Source of the DNA: Flavobacterium magnum
Lineage (GTDB): Bacteria; Bacteroidota; Bacteroidia; Flavobacteriales; Flavobacteriaceae
Assembly: GCF_003055625.1 (NCBI RefSeq)
Contig: NZ_CP028811.1
Span: forward strand, 310,001 to 374,000
Direction of reading: 5' to 3'
DNA: 64,000 nt
In this document: positions 1-9,247 of the stretch, one piece after another
How the letters are laid out: each line of letters starts with the position of its first letter
Position numbering within the stretch: position 1 is the stretch's first letter
The notes under the pieces: model-generated
Told to the model about the DNA's origin: nothing
The model's input: only the letters and a program-made list of their open reading frames with translations
Databases searched by the model: none
Program-made: the position numbers and the translations under genes

Positions 1-1
1 C

Positions 2-2785
2 CGTTCCTGGTTTGCTAATAGCCGCAGACAGTATTGTAGGCGTACCATTACAAAGGGTAGTCACGCTTGCAGAAGCGGAGGCTGTAGCGCCTAAAAGTGG
101 TGCATCAGCATAGCCGGTACCGACTACAGTCCTGGTGACTACGGCGTCCACTGCGGTCACGGACCATACCACTGAGGCATTCGCCGGCGTAGCAGCAGGA
201 ATCGTAGCTGTGAAATTCGACGTCGTACCGGCAGTCAGTGTACCTCCGGTCATGGTGATCGGTGTTTGTGCTGTACCGTTAAACGAATAATTTAAAGTGA
301 CCGATGTGATTGCACCGGCACCAGCCGTGATGTTGGCAGTGATGGTCCTTGAGGCTGCCGTACATTGGTTACCGGTTGGTGAAGCAGCCACAGAGTTGAT
401 CTTCACGACCGCTGGTCCGGTGGCATTTGAAGCATCCGCACCGATATCGACGGGCGTCAATCCGGAACGGGCTTCTCCATCAAAATCATCTGTTACAGAG
501 GCCAGGGTCACACCCAAACCTTCCGTAAATGTCGCTGTACTCGAATCCAAATGCAGATTCGGTGGCGAACTCAATGCATCTTTGAATGGTGTGTCTTCAG
601 CATACGAATTGGCATCCTGTCCGGTTGCCGTTCTCCAGTTGGCGATCGTAGACTGGTCCACCGCATTGAACAATCCGGTAAATCCATTCGTCCCATTAGC
701 AAACAAAATATTACCGTTTGAAGTCAAACCTGCGGGGTTCGCCGCTGTGCCGCCTACGCGAATGGCGTAGTGCTTACCGGTTGAACCGCTGTTGGAACGC
801 TTGTTGACAAAAATGTTATTTTGGTAAGCGCGTGTATTGGCAGTTACAATACTTTGGAAAGCAAATGAATTGGAGGCACCTCCGGTTGGCGCACCCCCTA
901 TGAATATACTATTATGGTAAAAGTTATCTGTACCTGCTTGTTCGTTGACTCCGTTAATAGCCATACCAACAGTGGCGGAGCTACCGGAAACACCCAAACG
1001 GATCATGTTGTTGCGATACGTCGCCGTTCCACCTCCAACGTAGATTCCATTTACAGAAGCCGCCGCGTTGGCAGCGTCCAGACCGTAGATTAAATTCTTC
1101 TCGAAGACCGTGCCGCTTGCCGGCGTACCGGAATATATTCCATTCACGGTTGCAGCGCCTGCTAAAGTTGATGACAGGTTAAAGATCGTGTTGGAACCGA
1201 TGGTACTTACAGTACTTGCGTTAAACAGCACCCCAATCACCGAAGATGTAGTCGTCGTACCTGTACCCGCATTGTTGGTCAGGTTACGGATTGTATTTGA
1301 AGTCAGGGTCGTAATCGGCAAACCAATATTAATCCCGACAACCTGACAAGCTGTACTCGTACCCGATACGGCAATCGAATTGGCTACACTGCCACCGATG
1401 CTGTTGTTACTACACGTAGCGGTAACTGACGATGAAGTATTGATAAATATACCTGTAAAAGTAACAGTACCCGACGTACTGTTGGCCACATTAATCCCAC
1501 CAATCTGGTTATTGGAAATGGTGGTAGCACTCGATGAGTTATTGTAGATGCCATACGTGTTAGAGGTACTGGCTGAAGATGACGTCACCGAAATGGCTCC
1601 GGTAGCGCTTTGGCTACCGATTGAATTGGAGTTTACATTGGTCAATCCCGTAACATAAATTGCACGGAATGGGCCAGTGGATGTTGTACCGCTGATGGCA
1701 CCAGAAACCGAAATGTTGCTGATGGTGTTTGACGACACCGAAGATGCCGTTGTTGTTCCGGCCAAACAATGGATTGGAACAAAAATTGACGAAGAGGAAA
1801 CGCCGACAAAAGAATAAGTCCCGGTTCCACCCGCATTGGCAAAACCAATGATGTTGCCGGTGACCTGATAATTATTCCCACTTGTATTTGCAATCCAGAC
1901 AGCCGAGTGTTGCGCACCTGTAGTCTGTGTACGTGCGGCTGTCTGATAGAATTTGTTGTTGGTGATATTGGTATCGGTTGCCCCACCTGCTATATAAATA
2001 CCTGCACTGGAAACCGCCGCACCAAAATAATCGAAGATGTTATTGCCATTAAAAGTATTGCCACTGTTGTTGAGGGCTGTGGTAGTAGTCGATCCGTTAA
2101 TGTATATACCCTTGCTCGGCAGGTTGGTACCTGCAGGACCGATATCACAAAATGAAACCGTGTTGTTGTCATTACCATTGGCAGTCACCGCATCGGTGCT
2201 GAAAAAGATGTTACCGCCGTTGGTCCCTACCGCCGCGCTGAAAGAACCCAACACCGAACACTTCGTGATGGTGTTGTTGGTCGCACCACCGATAAAACGG
2301 ATGGTCGATGTTCCCGATGTCGCCGACGCCGTGGTATTGGATAGCGTCAGCGCATTGCCTCCACTATTCAGACCATCAAAAGTAACGTTGTCGGCACCAC
2401 TCAGGTCGATCATAGGGCTACCGCCCGCTATGGCTCCTGAAATGGTCCGGGCAGCGCCGCCGGTTGGCGAAATCGCAATAGAGGCATAACTGGCCGCACC
2501 CGACCCGCTCGCATTCAATACTGCGGTTGCGGTTTCTGTCGTGTTGCCAGAGATACCAATTGTAATGGTTCCCGTGTGGGTTCCCGCATTGATTGCATCG
2601 AAGGCACCTTTCAGTGTTGTGTAATTTGCGCTGGATGTTCCTCCGCTCGCAGTCACATCAACCTGAGCACTCGCACCCAAGACACAAAACAGCACCAAAG
2701 ACAGCGTTGCAGCAATCTTGTTTAGTACCGACCGATAAGTTCCGGCGACGACGCCGGCTTCCGATGAGATGTAGTTTTTTAACAT
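2..2785 (-). CDS. Secreted beta-helix (pectin-lyase-like) repeat protein, C-terminus beyond window
   Basis: The minus frame is open from an ATG at 2785 to the window edge, about 928 codons without a stop. The N-terminus has a long polar segment, then a hydrophobic stretch ending in GASAQ (about residues 23-41), a signal peptide with likely cleavage after A-S-A. The body (about residues 90-650) is rich in Ser/Thr/Asn/Gly with recurring N-T-I-x-N-I and G-I-Y-I-like strands, as in right-handed parallel beta-helices. A DFDG stretch then leads to Ig-like repeats near the cut end (start SVTTLCNGTPTIL). Large flavobacterial proteins of this design are usually type IX cargo with a C-terminal sorting domain, but that end lies outside the window. 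Surface adhesin or glycan-binding roles are possible; no catalytic residues can be identified. Smaller ORFs in this span are shadows. Confidence 0.85.
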   Translation of the reverse strand, partial: MLKNYISSEAGVVAGTYRSVLNKIAATLSLVLFCVLGASAQVDVTASGGTSSANYTTLKGAFDAINAGTHTGTITIGISGNTTETATAVLNASGSGAASYASIAISPTGGAARTISGAIAGGSPMIDLSGADNVTFDGLNSGGNALTLSNTTASATSGTSTIRFIGGATNNTITKCSVLGSFSAAVGTNGGNIFFSTDAVTANGNDNNTVSFCDIGPAGTNLPSKGIYINGSTTTTALNNSGNTFNGNNIFDYFGAAVSSAGIYIAGGATDTNITNNKFYQTAARTQTTGAQHSAVWIANTSGNNYQVTGNIIGFANAGGTGTYSFVGVSSSSIFVPIHCLAGTTTASSVSSNTISNISVSGAISGTTSTGPFRAIYVTGLTNVNSNSIGSQSATGAISVTSSSASTSNTYGIYNNSSSATTISNNQIGGINVANSTSGTVTFTGIFINTSSSVTATCSNNSIGGSVANSIAVSGTSTACQVVGINIGLPITTLTSNTIRNLTNNAGTGTTTTSSVIGVLFNASTVSTIGSNTIFNLSSTLAGAATVNGIYSGTPASGTVFEKNLIYGLDAANAAASVNGIYVGGGTATYRNNMIRLGVSGSSATVGMAINGVNEQAGTDNFYHNSIFIGGAPTGGASNSFAFQSIVTANTRAYQNNIFVNKRSNSGSTGKHYAIRVGGTAANPAGLTSNGNILFANGTNGFTGLFNAVDQSTIANWRTATGQDANSYAEDTPFKDALSSPPNLHLDSSTATFTEGLGVTLASVTDDFDGEARSGLTPVDIGADASNATGPAVVKINSVAASPTGNQCTAASRTITANITAGAGAITSVTLNYSFNGTAQTPITMTGGTLTAGTTSNFTATIPAATPANASVVWSVTAVDAVVTRTVVGTGYADAPLLGATASASASVTTLCNGTPTILSAAISKPGT

Positions 2786-3122
2786 AAATAGTTGATTTTA
2801 TAAAAGCGGTTAAAAGTATAAAAAAAAGTTAATTGCACATTTTTTTTCAAAAAAAAAGAGGTGAAATAGCAAAAAATGCGGTGAAACACGATTTTGAAGC
2901 GGTAAAACTTAAAAATAAAACAAAATAGTTTATTTCTGTAATTTAAACATTAAAGCCGTAAAATGTGTAATATGTAACAAAAATCAATGTTTGTTTTTAG
3001 GATAGAATTAATAATTTTGTAACAATTCGATAATATTAACTTTGAAAAATGTAAGACAATACAATACGCTATCTTCGGCGCAAACCATTAACTTTGAATA
3101 TTAACCAAAAACAAAAATCATT
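2786..3122. other. AT-rich intergenic region between divergent genes
   Basis: About 340 bases separate the beta-helix gene from the DUF1761 gene. The part next to 2786 is A/T-rich with A-runs and no coding frame. The right part holds the promoter at 3017-3044 and a second TAACTTTG at 3089-3096 with no matching upstream TTG. No RNA gene or strong hairpin is visible. Confidence 0.6.
3017..3044 (+). promoter_or_regulatory. Bacteroidetes-type promoter for the DUF1761 gene
   Basis: TTG at 3017-3019, a 17-nt spacer and TAACTTTG at 3037-3044 match the TTG/TANNTTTG pattern of Flavobacterium promoters. The start codon is at 3123, giving a leader of roughly 70 nt. Confidence 0.6.
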
Positions 3123-3650
3123 ATGGACTTCATTAACTTTCCGGCCATCTTTGCAGCGGCCCTCACTTCGCTCCTGGTAGGTTTTATCTGGTACAACCCA
3201 AAGGTTTTCGGCAACATCTGGCTGCGGGAGTCAGGTGTAACAATGGAAGACGGTAAAAAACCGAACATGGCACTGATCTTTACGCTCGTTTACATCTACA
3301 GCGTTTTCATCGCGTTCATCCTCTCCGGCGTCACAATACACCAGGCCGGCGCATTGGGCATGGTCGGCGGCCCGATGGAACTAGGCCACGTGAAACCGTC
3401 TTACAACGCGTTCATGACTGACTATGGCACCACTTTCCGGTCGTTCAAACACGGCGCGCTTCATGGCTTTATGATGGGCTTGCTTTTGATTTTACCGGTA
3501 GTCGCTATCAACTCACTATTCGAGAAAAGAAGCTGGAAATACATCCTGATCACCGGATTTTACTGGGTGGTCACCTGCACCATTATGGGTGGGATCGTCT
3601 GCGGATGGACAAAAGACGGTTTCCATTTTTCGTCTCAGTTGCTGCCATGA
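3123..3650 (+). CDS. DUF1761 family membrane protein
   Basis: A 175-residue integral membrane protein with four hydrophobic segments, at about residues 8-24, 50-68, 118-136 and 141-160. The N-terminal helix is followed by the W-Y-N-P-K motif typical of DUF1761 proteins, and a conserved G-x-x-H-G-x-x-x-G stretch lies before the third helix. The family function is unknown. The gene has its own promoter and is followed by a strong terminator at 3688-3713, so it is probably monocistronic. The ATG at 3123 is the first in frame and places the first membrane segment correctly. Family confidence is high; nothing more specific can be said about its role. Confidence 0.85.
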   Translation: MDFINFPAIFAAALTSLLVGFIWYNPKVFGNIWLRESGVTMEDGKKPNMALIFTLVYIYSVFIAFILSGVTIHQAGALGMVGGPMELGHVKPSYNAFMTDYGTTFRSFKHGALHGFMMGLLLILPVVAINSLFEKRSWKYILITGFYWVVTCTIMGGIVCGWTKDGFHFSSQLLP

Positions 3651-3687
3651 GTTCAGGAAGGCTTTTTCCCTCTGCAATATACCATAC

Positions 3688-3713
3688 AACCGTCGGACAC
3701 CGACGGTTTTTTT
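3688..3713 (+). terminator. Rho-independent terminator
   Basis: AACCGTCGG (3688-3696) and CCGACGGTT (3700-3708) form a 9-bp stem with a 3-nt loop, followed by a T-run. It closes the DUF1761 gene. Confidence 0.85.
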
Positions 3714-3764
3714 ATACGCTCACGATTTTATTCGCTACTTTTACAAAAAAATCCGTAGCGCCAT

Positions 3765-4913
3765 ATGGCACTGACTTTTGAAATCTTTACTGAGGTAAGC
3801 CAGCTGCCCCTGCGTTGGGATGCACTTGCAAAAGAAAACCTTTTTCTTTCCCGCGATTACCTTAGCGTATTGCAGCTTTCGGCACCACAAAACATGCAAT
3901 GCCTTTTTATTGGGTTATCCCATTCAGACCGGTTGGTCGGCATCGCCCTCGCGCAATTTCTTGACGTAAACCGGCTCGAATCATTTGGGGAACGTGACCG
4001 TTGCCTGCGTGCTTCGGCAAGGAAGCTGGTTTTCAGGAATTTTTCGTCCCGTGTCCTATTTCTTGGAAATAATATGCTCACAGGACAAAATGCCTTTGCG
4101 CTCGACGAACATACTGATCCGGTCCTCGCGTTGAAGACTTTGAAATCAGCTGTGAAGGCGATTGTTACTGATTTTGCCAAAAAAGGAAAAAAAATCCACC
4201 TGGTCACTTTTAAGGATTTTGATCAAAAAGAAACGGATGATTTCCGGAAAGCCGGGTTCGCGGATTATCTCGAGTTTTCCACCCAGCCTAATATGGTTTT
4301 CAAGATACGCGACAATTGGGTTTCGGAACAGGACTATATCGATTCGCTTTCCAAAAAATACCGCGACCAATACAAACGCGCACGCAAAAAATCCGAAGGC
4401 ATCAACAAACGAAAAATGTCATTGGATGACATTATCCTGCACGAGGAAACGATATACGAACTGTATTTTTATGTGGCCAAAAACGCGCCGTTCAACACAT
4501 TTTTCCTAAGCAAAAACCACTTCCGGGTATTCAAGGAAAAACTGCGCGACAGGTTTCTTTTCTACGGATATTTTTTCGAAGAACGGCTCATAGGATTTAG
4601 CACGCTGATTAAGAACGGCCAGTCCATGGACACCTATTTCCTCGGTTACGACGACTCGATACAACGCGAGAAAATGCTCTACCTGAATATGCTCTACGAC
4701 ATGATTGCCTATTCTGTCAACAAAGGATTCAGCGAGATTATTTTCGGTCGGACGGCATTGGAAATAAAGAGTTCCGTTGGCGCAGAACCGATAGCAATGC
4801 GCGGTTTCATGCAGCACAGCAACCGCCTTATCAACAACAACATGGATTGGATTTTTAAGCGGCTCGAGCCCGCCTCTGAATGGCAGCAGCGCCATCCGTT
4901 TAAGGAGCTTTAA
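3765..4913 (+). CDS. FemAB/GNAT-like acyltransferase-fold protein
   Basis: A 382-residue soluble protein. Residues about 190-370 look like the BioF2/FemAB-type GNAT fold: a basic helix rich in Lys/Arg (Y-R-D-Q-Y-K-R-A, near 200), a strand pair ending F-L-F-Y-G-Y-F, and an F-G-R-T stretch near 325. FemAB proteins transfer aminoacyl groups to peptidoglycan precursors; related proteins transfer other acyl groups, so the substrate is open. Its stop overlaps that of the lipid kinase on the other strand (shared TTAA at 4910-4913). A TACTTTTA element about 25 nt upstream may be the -7 region. No signal peptide, so it is presumably cytoplasmic. Confidence 0.65.
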   Translation: MALTFEIFTEVSQLPLRWDALAKENLFLSRDYLSVLQLSAPQNMQCLFIGLSHSDRLVGIALAQFLDVNRLESFGERDRCLRASARKLVFRNFSSRVLFLGNNMLTGQNAFALDEHTDPVLALKTLKSAVKAIVTDFAKKGKKIHLVTFKDFDQKETDDFRKAGFADYLEFSTQPNMVFKIRDNWVSEQDYIDSLSKKYRDQYKRARKKSEGINKRKMSLDDIILHEETIYELYFYVAKNAPFNTFFLSKNHFRVFKEKLRDRFLFYGYFFEERLIGFSTLIKNGQSMDTYFLGYDDSIQREKMLYLNMLYDMIAYSVNKGFSEIIFGRTALEIKSSVGAEPIAMRGFMQHSNRLINNNMDWIFKRLEPASEWQQRHPFKEL

Positions 4914-5800
4914 CCCTCCTGAACCGGAGCAGGAACCGCTACTTTCATCTGTCCCGGCAAGATGTGTATGTCAAGTTTATCCATCATGCCGCAAAATTCC
5001 CCGTCAATCTGGAAACTGACTTTCGTGCCGGTCTCTATCACCGCCTCGCTCGTGGAAATAATCTCTACATCGCCCGTGTCCAAAGGCATGTTTCCCGTGA
5101 TGATTTTCCCGAATACAATCAGGTCCAGGTTTTTCAGGATCACGATTTCAAACTTCCCGTCATCCATGAGCCCTGAAGGGTTAATCGTCACGCCGGTACC
5201 ATACTTCTGGGTATTGGCAATCACAATCATCCGCGCGGTGGTTTCGATGGTTTCGCCATTGGCAACAATTTTCGCTTCAAACGGTGGTTCCTGTTCGCTC
5301 AGTGTCTGTATCGCCTGCAGGGCATAGCCTAACATACCGCGGGTACTGCCCTGCTCGTAATTTTTAACCAGCTGCGCATTGAGCCCGAGGTCGCTCAAAT
5401 GCAGGCTCCGGATCCCGTTAATAGAAATCATATCCATGTCGATATGGCCGCCGTGAAACGCAATCTCGAGGTTGTCGGCCATCGCAGCGGGAAGGTTCAG
5501 GTCGGTCGAAAGGCCGTTTGCCGAACCTGCAGGGATGATGCCCAGTATGACATCGTGGTGTTCCACCGCTTCGGCAACCATCTTTATCGTACCGTCGCCG
5601 CCGGCTACCAGGATGCGCTCTGGCTGGTGTTCCTGGTACAGACGCTGTATTTCTGTCAAATCAGCATCGTCACCTGTAGTCTCGTAGGTAATCGTATTGA
5701 AATTTTCGGCTTGGGCAAAATCGTGCACAGCCGAAGTCAATTCTGACTTATCGATACCGCCTGCAATGGGGTTTACAACAAAAATGATATTCTTTTTCAC
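4910..5800 (-). CDS. Diacylglycerol/lipid kinase (DAGK catalytic domain, YegS/DgkB-like)
   Basis: A 296-residue member of the DAGK/NAD-kinase-like superfamily, which phosphorylates diacylglycerol or a related lipid alcohol with ATP. Evidence: the N-terminal V-N-P-x-A-G-G stretch, the nucleotide-binding GGDGT motif at 67-71, and P-A-G-S-A-N-G at about 97-103, followed by the beta-sandwich C-terminal domain. Length is normal. The frame starts with GTG at 5800 (GTG-AAA-AAG); no in-frame ATG precedes the conserved beta strand, so GTG is the likely start. It is divergent from the APP1-type phosphatase at 5859, 58 bases away. Whether the substrate is diacylglycerol, sphingosine or undecaprenol cannot be told from sequence. 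Confidence 0.85.
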   Translation of the reverse strand: MKKNIIFVVNPIAGGIDKSELTSAVHDFAQAENFNTITYETTGDDADLTEIQRLYQEHQPERILVAGGDGTIKMVAEAVEHHDVILGIIPAGSANGLSTDLNLPAAMADNLEIAFHGGHIDMDMISINGIRSLHLSDLGLNAQLVKNYEQGSTRGMLGYALQAIQTLSEQEPPFEAKIVANGETIETTARMIVIANTQKYGTGVTINPSGLMDDGKFEIVILKNLDLIVFGKIITGNMPLDTGDVEIISTSEAVIETGTKVSFQIDGEFCGMMDKLDIHILPGQMKVAVPAPVQEG

Positions 5801-5858
5801 GGTTTGGTTTCTTTTTTTCTTTAAAATTAAGTAATTTAACTGATAATAAACGCTAAAA

Positions 5859-6827
5859 ATGAAGCCTGTCCTTAAATTATACCGGGGTTACGCCAACGAG
5901 CAGGAATTGATTGTGATGGGACATGTCTTTAAACCGACAACGAAGGAGGATTATGATTTCCAAAAAAGGAAATTTCAGAACGCCCGCTCGGTCATCCGGA
6001 TGTTTCGTATCAAGACACAGCGAAATGCCGACGTCTATCTCGAGCTCAACGGCGCTAAGATTCATACCAAAACCCTCGACGACGGTTATTTCAAGTTCTG
6101 TATCCCGCTCACAAAGGAATTTGGCTATGGATGGATGGATTATTTTGTGACTATAAACCACAATGGCGAAGCGCTTCGTACTAAGGGCAGTTTCATCAGG
6201 CCGTACGACGGAAACCTGGGTTTTATTTCTGACATTGATGACACCTTCCTGATTTCGCATACGCGTAATATGTTCAGGAAACTCTATATCCTGCTGTTCC
6301 GCGGCGTCAACGACCGCAAAATATTTGACAATGTCGTGGCACATTACCAGGCCCTGAGCTCTTCGGGCAGGAATAATAAAGGGGAACAGAACGCTTTTTT
6401 TTATGTGTCGAGCAGTGAATGGAACCTGTATCGTTTTATTGTACAGTTTACCGAGCTTCACCAGCTCCCGCGGGCGGTGCTGCTATTGAAAGATATCAAG
6501 ACAAGCCTGATGGATTTCTTTATCACGGGCCGCGGGGACCACAACCACAAGTTCGAAAAAATCAAGCACATACTCGAATTCTATCCGAACCTGCGCTACA
6601 CGCTCTTAGGTGACGATTCGCAGGATGATCCCCATTTGTATGAGCAAATCTGCAAAATATTCCCTGTAAATGTTCAGGCGGTATACATCCGTCAGACAGG
6701 CAGCCACAAAAAGCAGAAGGCGACTGATGTGATGAAAAACCTCGAAAGCCTGAACGTGGCGGTGTGTTATTTCAGCGACAGTGCAGAAGCGATCGAACAT
6801 TCCAGGAGGATCGGGCTCATCAGTTAA
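5859..6827 (+). CDS. APP1-type phosphatidate phosphatase domain protein (DUF2183)
   Basis: A 322-residue protein with an N-terminal beta-rich region (1-115) and a C-terminal HAD-like catalytic domain. The HAD nucleophile motif D-I-D-D-T is at 125-129, a Ser region (Y-V-S-S-S-E-W-N) near 185, and G-D-D-S-Q-D-D near 250. This is the pattern of the APP1/DUF2183 family, whose yeast founder removes phosphate from phosphatidic acid. Bacterial members are mostly uncharacterised. It lies head-to-head with a lipid kinase, which would make a kinase/phosphatase pair on the same type of lipid. No signal peptide or membrane segment is seen. Start ATG at 5859. Confidence 0.8.
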   Translation: MKPVLKLYRGYANEQELIVMGHVFKPTTKEDYDFQKRKFQNARSVIRMFRIKTQRNADVYLELNGAKIHTKTLDDGYFKFCIPLTKEFGYGWMDYFVTINHNGEALRTKGSFIRPYDGNLGFISDIDDTFLISHTRNMFRKLYILLFRGVNDRKIFDNVVAHYQALSSSGRNNKGEQNAFFYVSSSEWNLYRFIVQFTELHQLPRAVLLLKDIKTSLMDFFITGRGDHNHKFEKIKHILEFYPNLRYTLLGDDSQDDPHLYEQICKIFPVNVQAVYIRQTGSHKKQKATDVMKNLESLNVAVCYFSDSAEAIEHSRRIGLIS

Positions 6828-6880
6828 AGAAAAAAGCAGCTGCGGAAGTAACGGTTCGGACAGGGTAAAAACAGATCACA

Positions 6881-8788
6881 TCAGGCATTGTCAATCTCTT
6901 CCTGCACCTGCGCCCATTCGTCGAGCAATTTCTCGAGGTCAGACTTCTTTTTATTGTAGGCGATAAAGAAATTGGCATCTTCAACATGTTTGTCATAATT
7001 AGACGCCAATGCCCTGTCATCGCGCTGGATGTCATTTTCCAGATCCTTGATGTGGCTTTCAATCTTGCTGAGGCGGTTTTGCAGCGTCTTATTTTTCTTT
7101 TGGTCTTCGTAAGAGACTTTGGCCATTTCCTTTGGTAACTCTTTTTTCACCGTATCTTTCTTCTCCACTTCGCGCATGTTCTGCATATTGCGCTGTTCGA
7201 GGAAGAAATTGATGTCGCCGAGGTACTCGCGGATTTTTTGGTCCTTGAATTCATACACGATATTGGACATGCCCTGAAGGAAATCACGATCGTGGGATAC
7301 CAGCAGCAATGTCCCTTCAAACTTCTGAAGTGCTGCCTTGAGTACATTCTTGGATTTGATGTCAAGGTGATTTGTGGGCTCATCCATCACGAGCACATTG
7401 ATTGGCTGCAGCAGCAGTTTACACAACGCCAGGCGGTTGCGCTCACCGCCCGATAGCACTTTCACTTTCTTTTCGACATCGTCACCGCGGAAAAGGAATG
7501 CGCCAAGCATGTCGCGTACCTTGGACCGGTTTGAATCGGTAGCGGCGTTCTCCATCGTCTGCAGCAGCGTGATTTCGCCGTCAAGGTATTCAGCCTGATT
7601 CTGGGCAAAATACCCCACCTGCACGTTGTGTCCCAGCTTAATCGAGCCCTCGAAAGGGAACTCATTCACTATGGCCTTGATAAACGTGGATTTTCCCTGG
7701 CCGTTCTGCCCAACGAAAGCGATCTTACTGCCGCGTTCCACAAGCAGCGAGATGTCTTTCAGGATGGTTTTATCGCCATAGCTTTTGGTGACGTGTTCAG
7801 CCTCGACAACCACTTTCCCCGGTACTTTTGAAAGCGGAAATGAGATATTCATCACCGAATTGTCGTCTTCGTCCACTTCAATCCTTTCGACCTTATCAAG
7901 CTTTTTGATCAGCGATTGCGCCATCGAAGATTTGGTCGCACTGTAGCGGAAGCGCTCAATCAGTTTTTGGGTTTCCTCAATCTTTTTTTGTTGGTTTTTC
8001 TGCGTCGCCAGTTGCTTCTCGCGTATCTCATGGCGCAATTCGAGGTATTGGGTGTAAGGCTTGTTAAAATCGTACGCCTTTCCGAGCGAAATCTCAATGG
8101 TCCTGTTGGTCACATTATCCAAAAACATCTTATCGTGCGACACGATCACAACAACTCCGGGGAAACTGCGCAGGAAATTCTCAAGCCAGATGATGCTTTC
8201 GATGTCAAGGTGGTTTGTAGGCTCATCGAGCAACAGGATGTCATTTGATTGCAGCAGCAGTTTGGCCAACTCAATGCGCATGCGCCAGCCGCCGGAAAAG
8301 GTTTCAGTGGGATTGTTAAATTCTTCGCGTTTGAAACCAAGTCCAAGCAGGATTTTTTCGGTGTCACCCACATAATTGTATCCGCCGAGCAGCTCGAAAC
8401 GGTGGGTTAAATCAGATAAATCCTCTATAATCTGGGAATAGCCTTCGCTTTCATAATCGGTGCGGGTGACAAGCTGGTGGTTAATTGATTCAAGCTTTTT
8501 TTCAACCTCCTTGATTTCGGCGAAAGCCTGATAGGCTTCCTCCAATACCGTCCTGCCCTGCTCGAAATCGATGTCCTGTCTCAGGAAACCGATTTTAACT
8601 TCCTTTTCAGTGGCAATGCTTCCGGAATCAGGTGCGAAATCGCGTGCCAGGATTTTGAGCATGGTAGACTTTCCGGCACCATTTTTACCAACTAGACCGA
8701 CGCGGTCTCCCGCCCCCAGCCTGAAAGTGACTTCTTCAAACAAATAGGTGCCTCCGAATGAGACAGAAAGGTTGTGTATATTCAGCAT
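6881..8788 (-). CDS. ABC-F family ATP-binding protein
   Basis: A 635-residue protein with two ABC ATPase domains and no membrane part, the layout of ABC-F translation factors that act at the ribosomal E site. First domain: Walker A G-K-N-G-A-G-K-S-T near 37, signature S-G-G-W-R near 165, Walker B L-L-L-D-E-P-T-N-H-L-D near 185. Second domain: Walker A G-Q-N-G-Q-G-K-S-T near 360, signature L-S-G-G-E-R-N near 445, and a second D-E-P-T-N-H-L-D. A charged P-site tRNA-interaction linker sits between them (about 250-310), and the last 80 residues form a coiled coil, as in the YdiF/Uup branch. It could be housekeeping or antibiotic-protective; housekeeping is more likely here. Confidence 0.9.
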   Translation of the reverse strand: MLNIHNLSVSFGGTYLFEEVTFRLGAGDRVGLVGKNGAGKSTMLKILARDFAPDSGSIATEKEVKIGFLRQDIDFEQGRTVLEEAYQAFAEIKEVEKKLESINHQLVTRTDYESEGYSQIIEDLSDLTHRFELLGGYNYVGDTEKILLGLGFKREEFNNPTETFSGGWRMRIELAKLLLQSNDILLLDEPTNHLDIESIIWLENFLRSFPGVVVIVSHDKMFLDNVTNRTIEISLGKAYDFNKPYTQYLELRHEIREKQLATQKNQQKKIEETQKLIERFRYSATKSSMAQSLIKKLDKVERIEVDEDDNSVMNISFPLSKVPGKVVVEAEHVTKSYGDKTILKDISLLVERGSKIAFVGQNGQGKSTFIKAIVNEFPFEGSIKLGHNVQVGYFAQNQAEYLDGEITLLQTMENAATDSNRSKVRDMLGAFLFRGDDVEKKVKVLSGGERNRLALCKLLLQPINVLVMDEPTNHLDIKSKNVLKAALQKFEGTLLLVSHDRDFLQGMSNIVYEFKDQKIREYLGDINFFLEQRNMQNMREVEKKDTVKKELPKEMAKVSYEDQKKNKTLQNRLSKIESHIKDLENDIQRDDRALASNYDKHVEDANFFIAYNKKKSDLEKLLDEWAQVQEEIDNA

Positions 8789-8869
8789 TTCGCGATAGTA
8801 TCTGTGAATGTATTTGTAACTTCGCCATCAGAAAATCCGAACGAAGCCAGTCAATTAAATTTTTTGCAA

Positions 8870-9247
8870 ATGTTAAAAAAAGGATCCAGACTAAATAGCA
8901 TTTTAACAGGAAGTTGCCCCAGATGCCATCAGGACAGCATGTATGTAAACCCAAACCCGTTTCATCTAAGCGAAGTGCTGAAAATGAAAGACAAATGCAG
9001 CCATTGTGGTTTGAGGTACATGATAGAGCCATCGTTTTTTTACGGCGCGATGTATGTGAGTTACGGGCTCAATGTGCTGATTGGTATGGGCGTTTTTGCG
9101 GTGTGTTTTTTTGGATTTAAAACGGACGTAACCACAACGTTCATCAGCATCATCGTAAGCCTGACGCTGCTGATGCCATTAGTACTTAGGTGGTCTCGGA
9201 ATATTTACATCAACCTGTTCGTTTCAGAACAGAGCGATCAGGACTAA
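8870..9247 (+). CDS. DUF983 family membrane protein
   Basis: About 125 residues. The N-terminal part carries two Cys pairs, C-P-R-C and C-S-H-C-G-L-R-Y, a zinc-ribbon-like arrangement, followed by two membrane segments. This is the DUF983 family, often near cytochrome oxidase genes elsewhere; its function is unknown. An in-frame ATG at 8774 would overlap the start of the divergent ABC-F gene, and the extra 32 residues do not resemble the family, so ATG 8870 (M-L-K-K-G) is preferred. The stop overlaps that of the FAD oxidoreductase on the minus strand by 4 nt. Confidence 0.85.
   Translation: MLKKGSRLNSILTGSCPRCHQDSMYVNPNPFHLSEVLKMKDKCSHCGLRYMIEPSFFYGAMYVSYGLNVLIGMGVFAVCFFGFKTDVTTTFISIIVSLTLLMPLVLRWSRNIYINLFVSEQSDQD

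Noticed and set aside
297..2787. Several 60-175 codon frames in 297-2787 on both strands
   Set aside because: All are shadows of the continuous minus-strand beta-helix frame that runs from 2785 to the window edge.
3089..3096. Second TAACTTTG close to the DUF1761 start
   Set aside because: No TTG at 17-23 nt upstream; the copy at 3037-3044 fits better.
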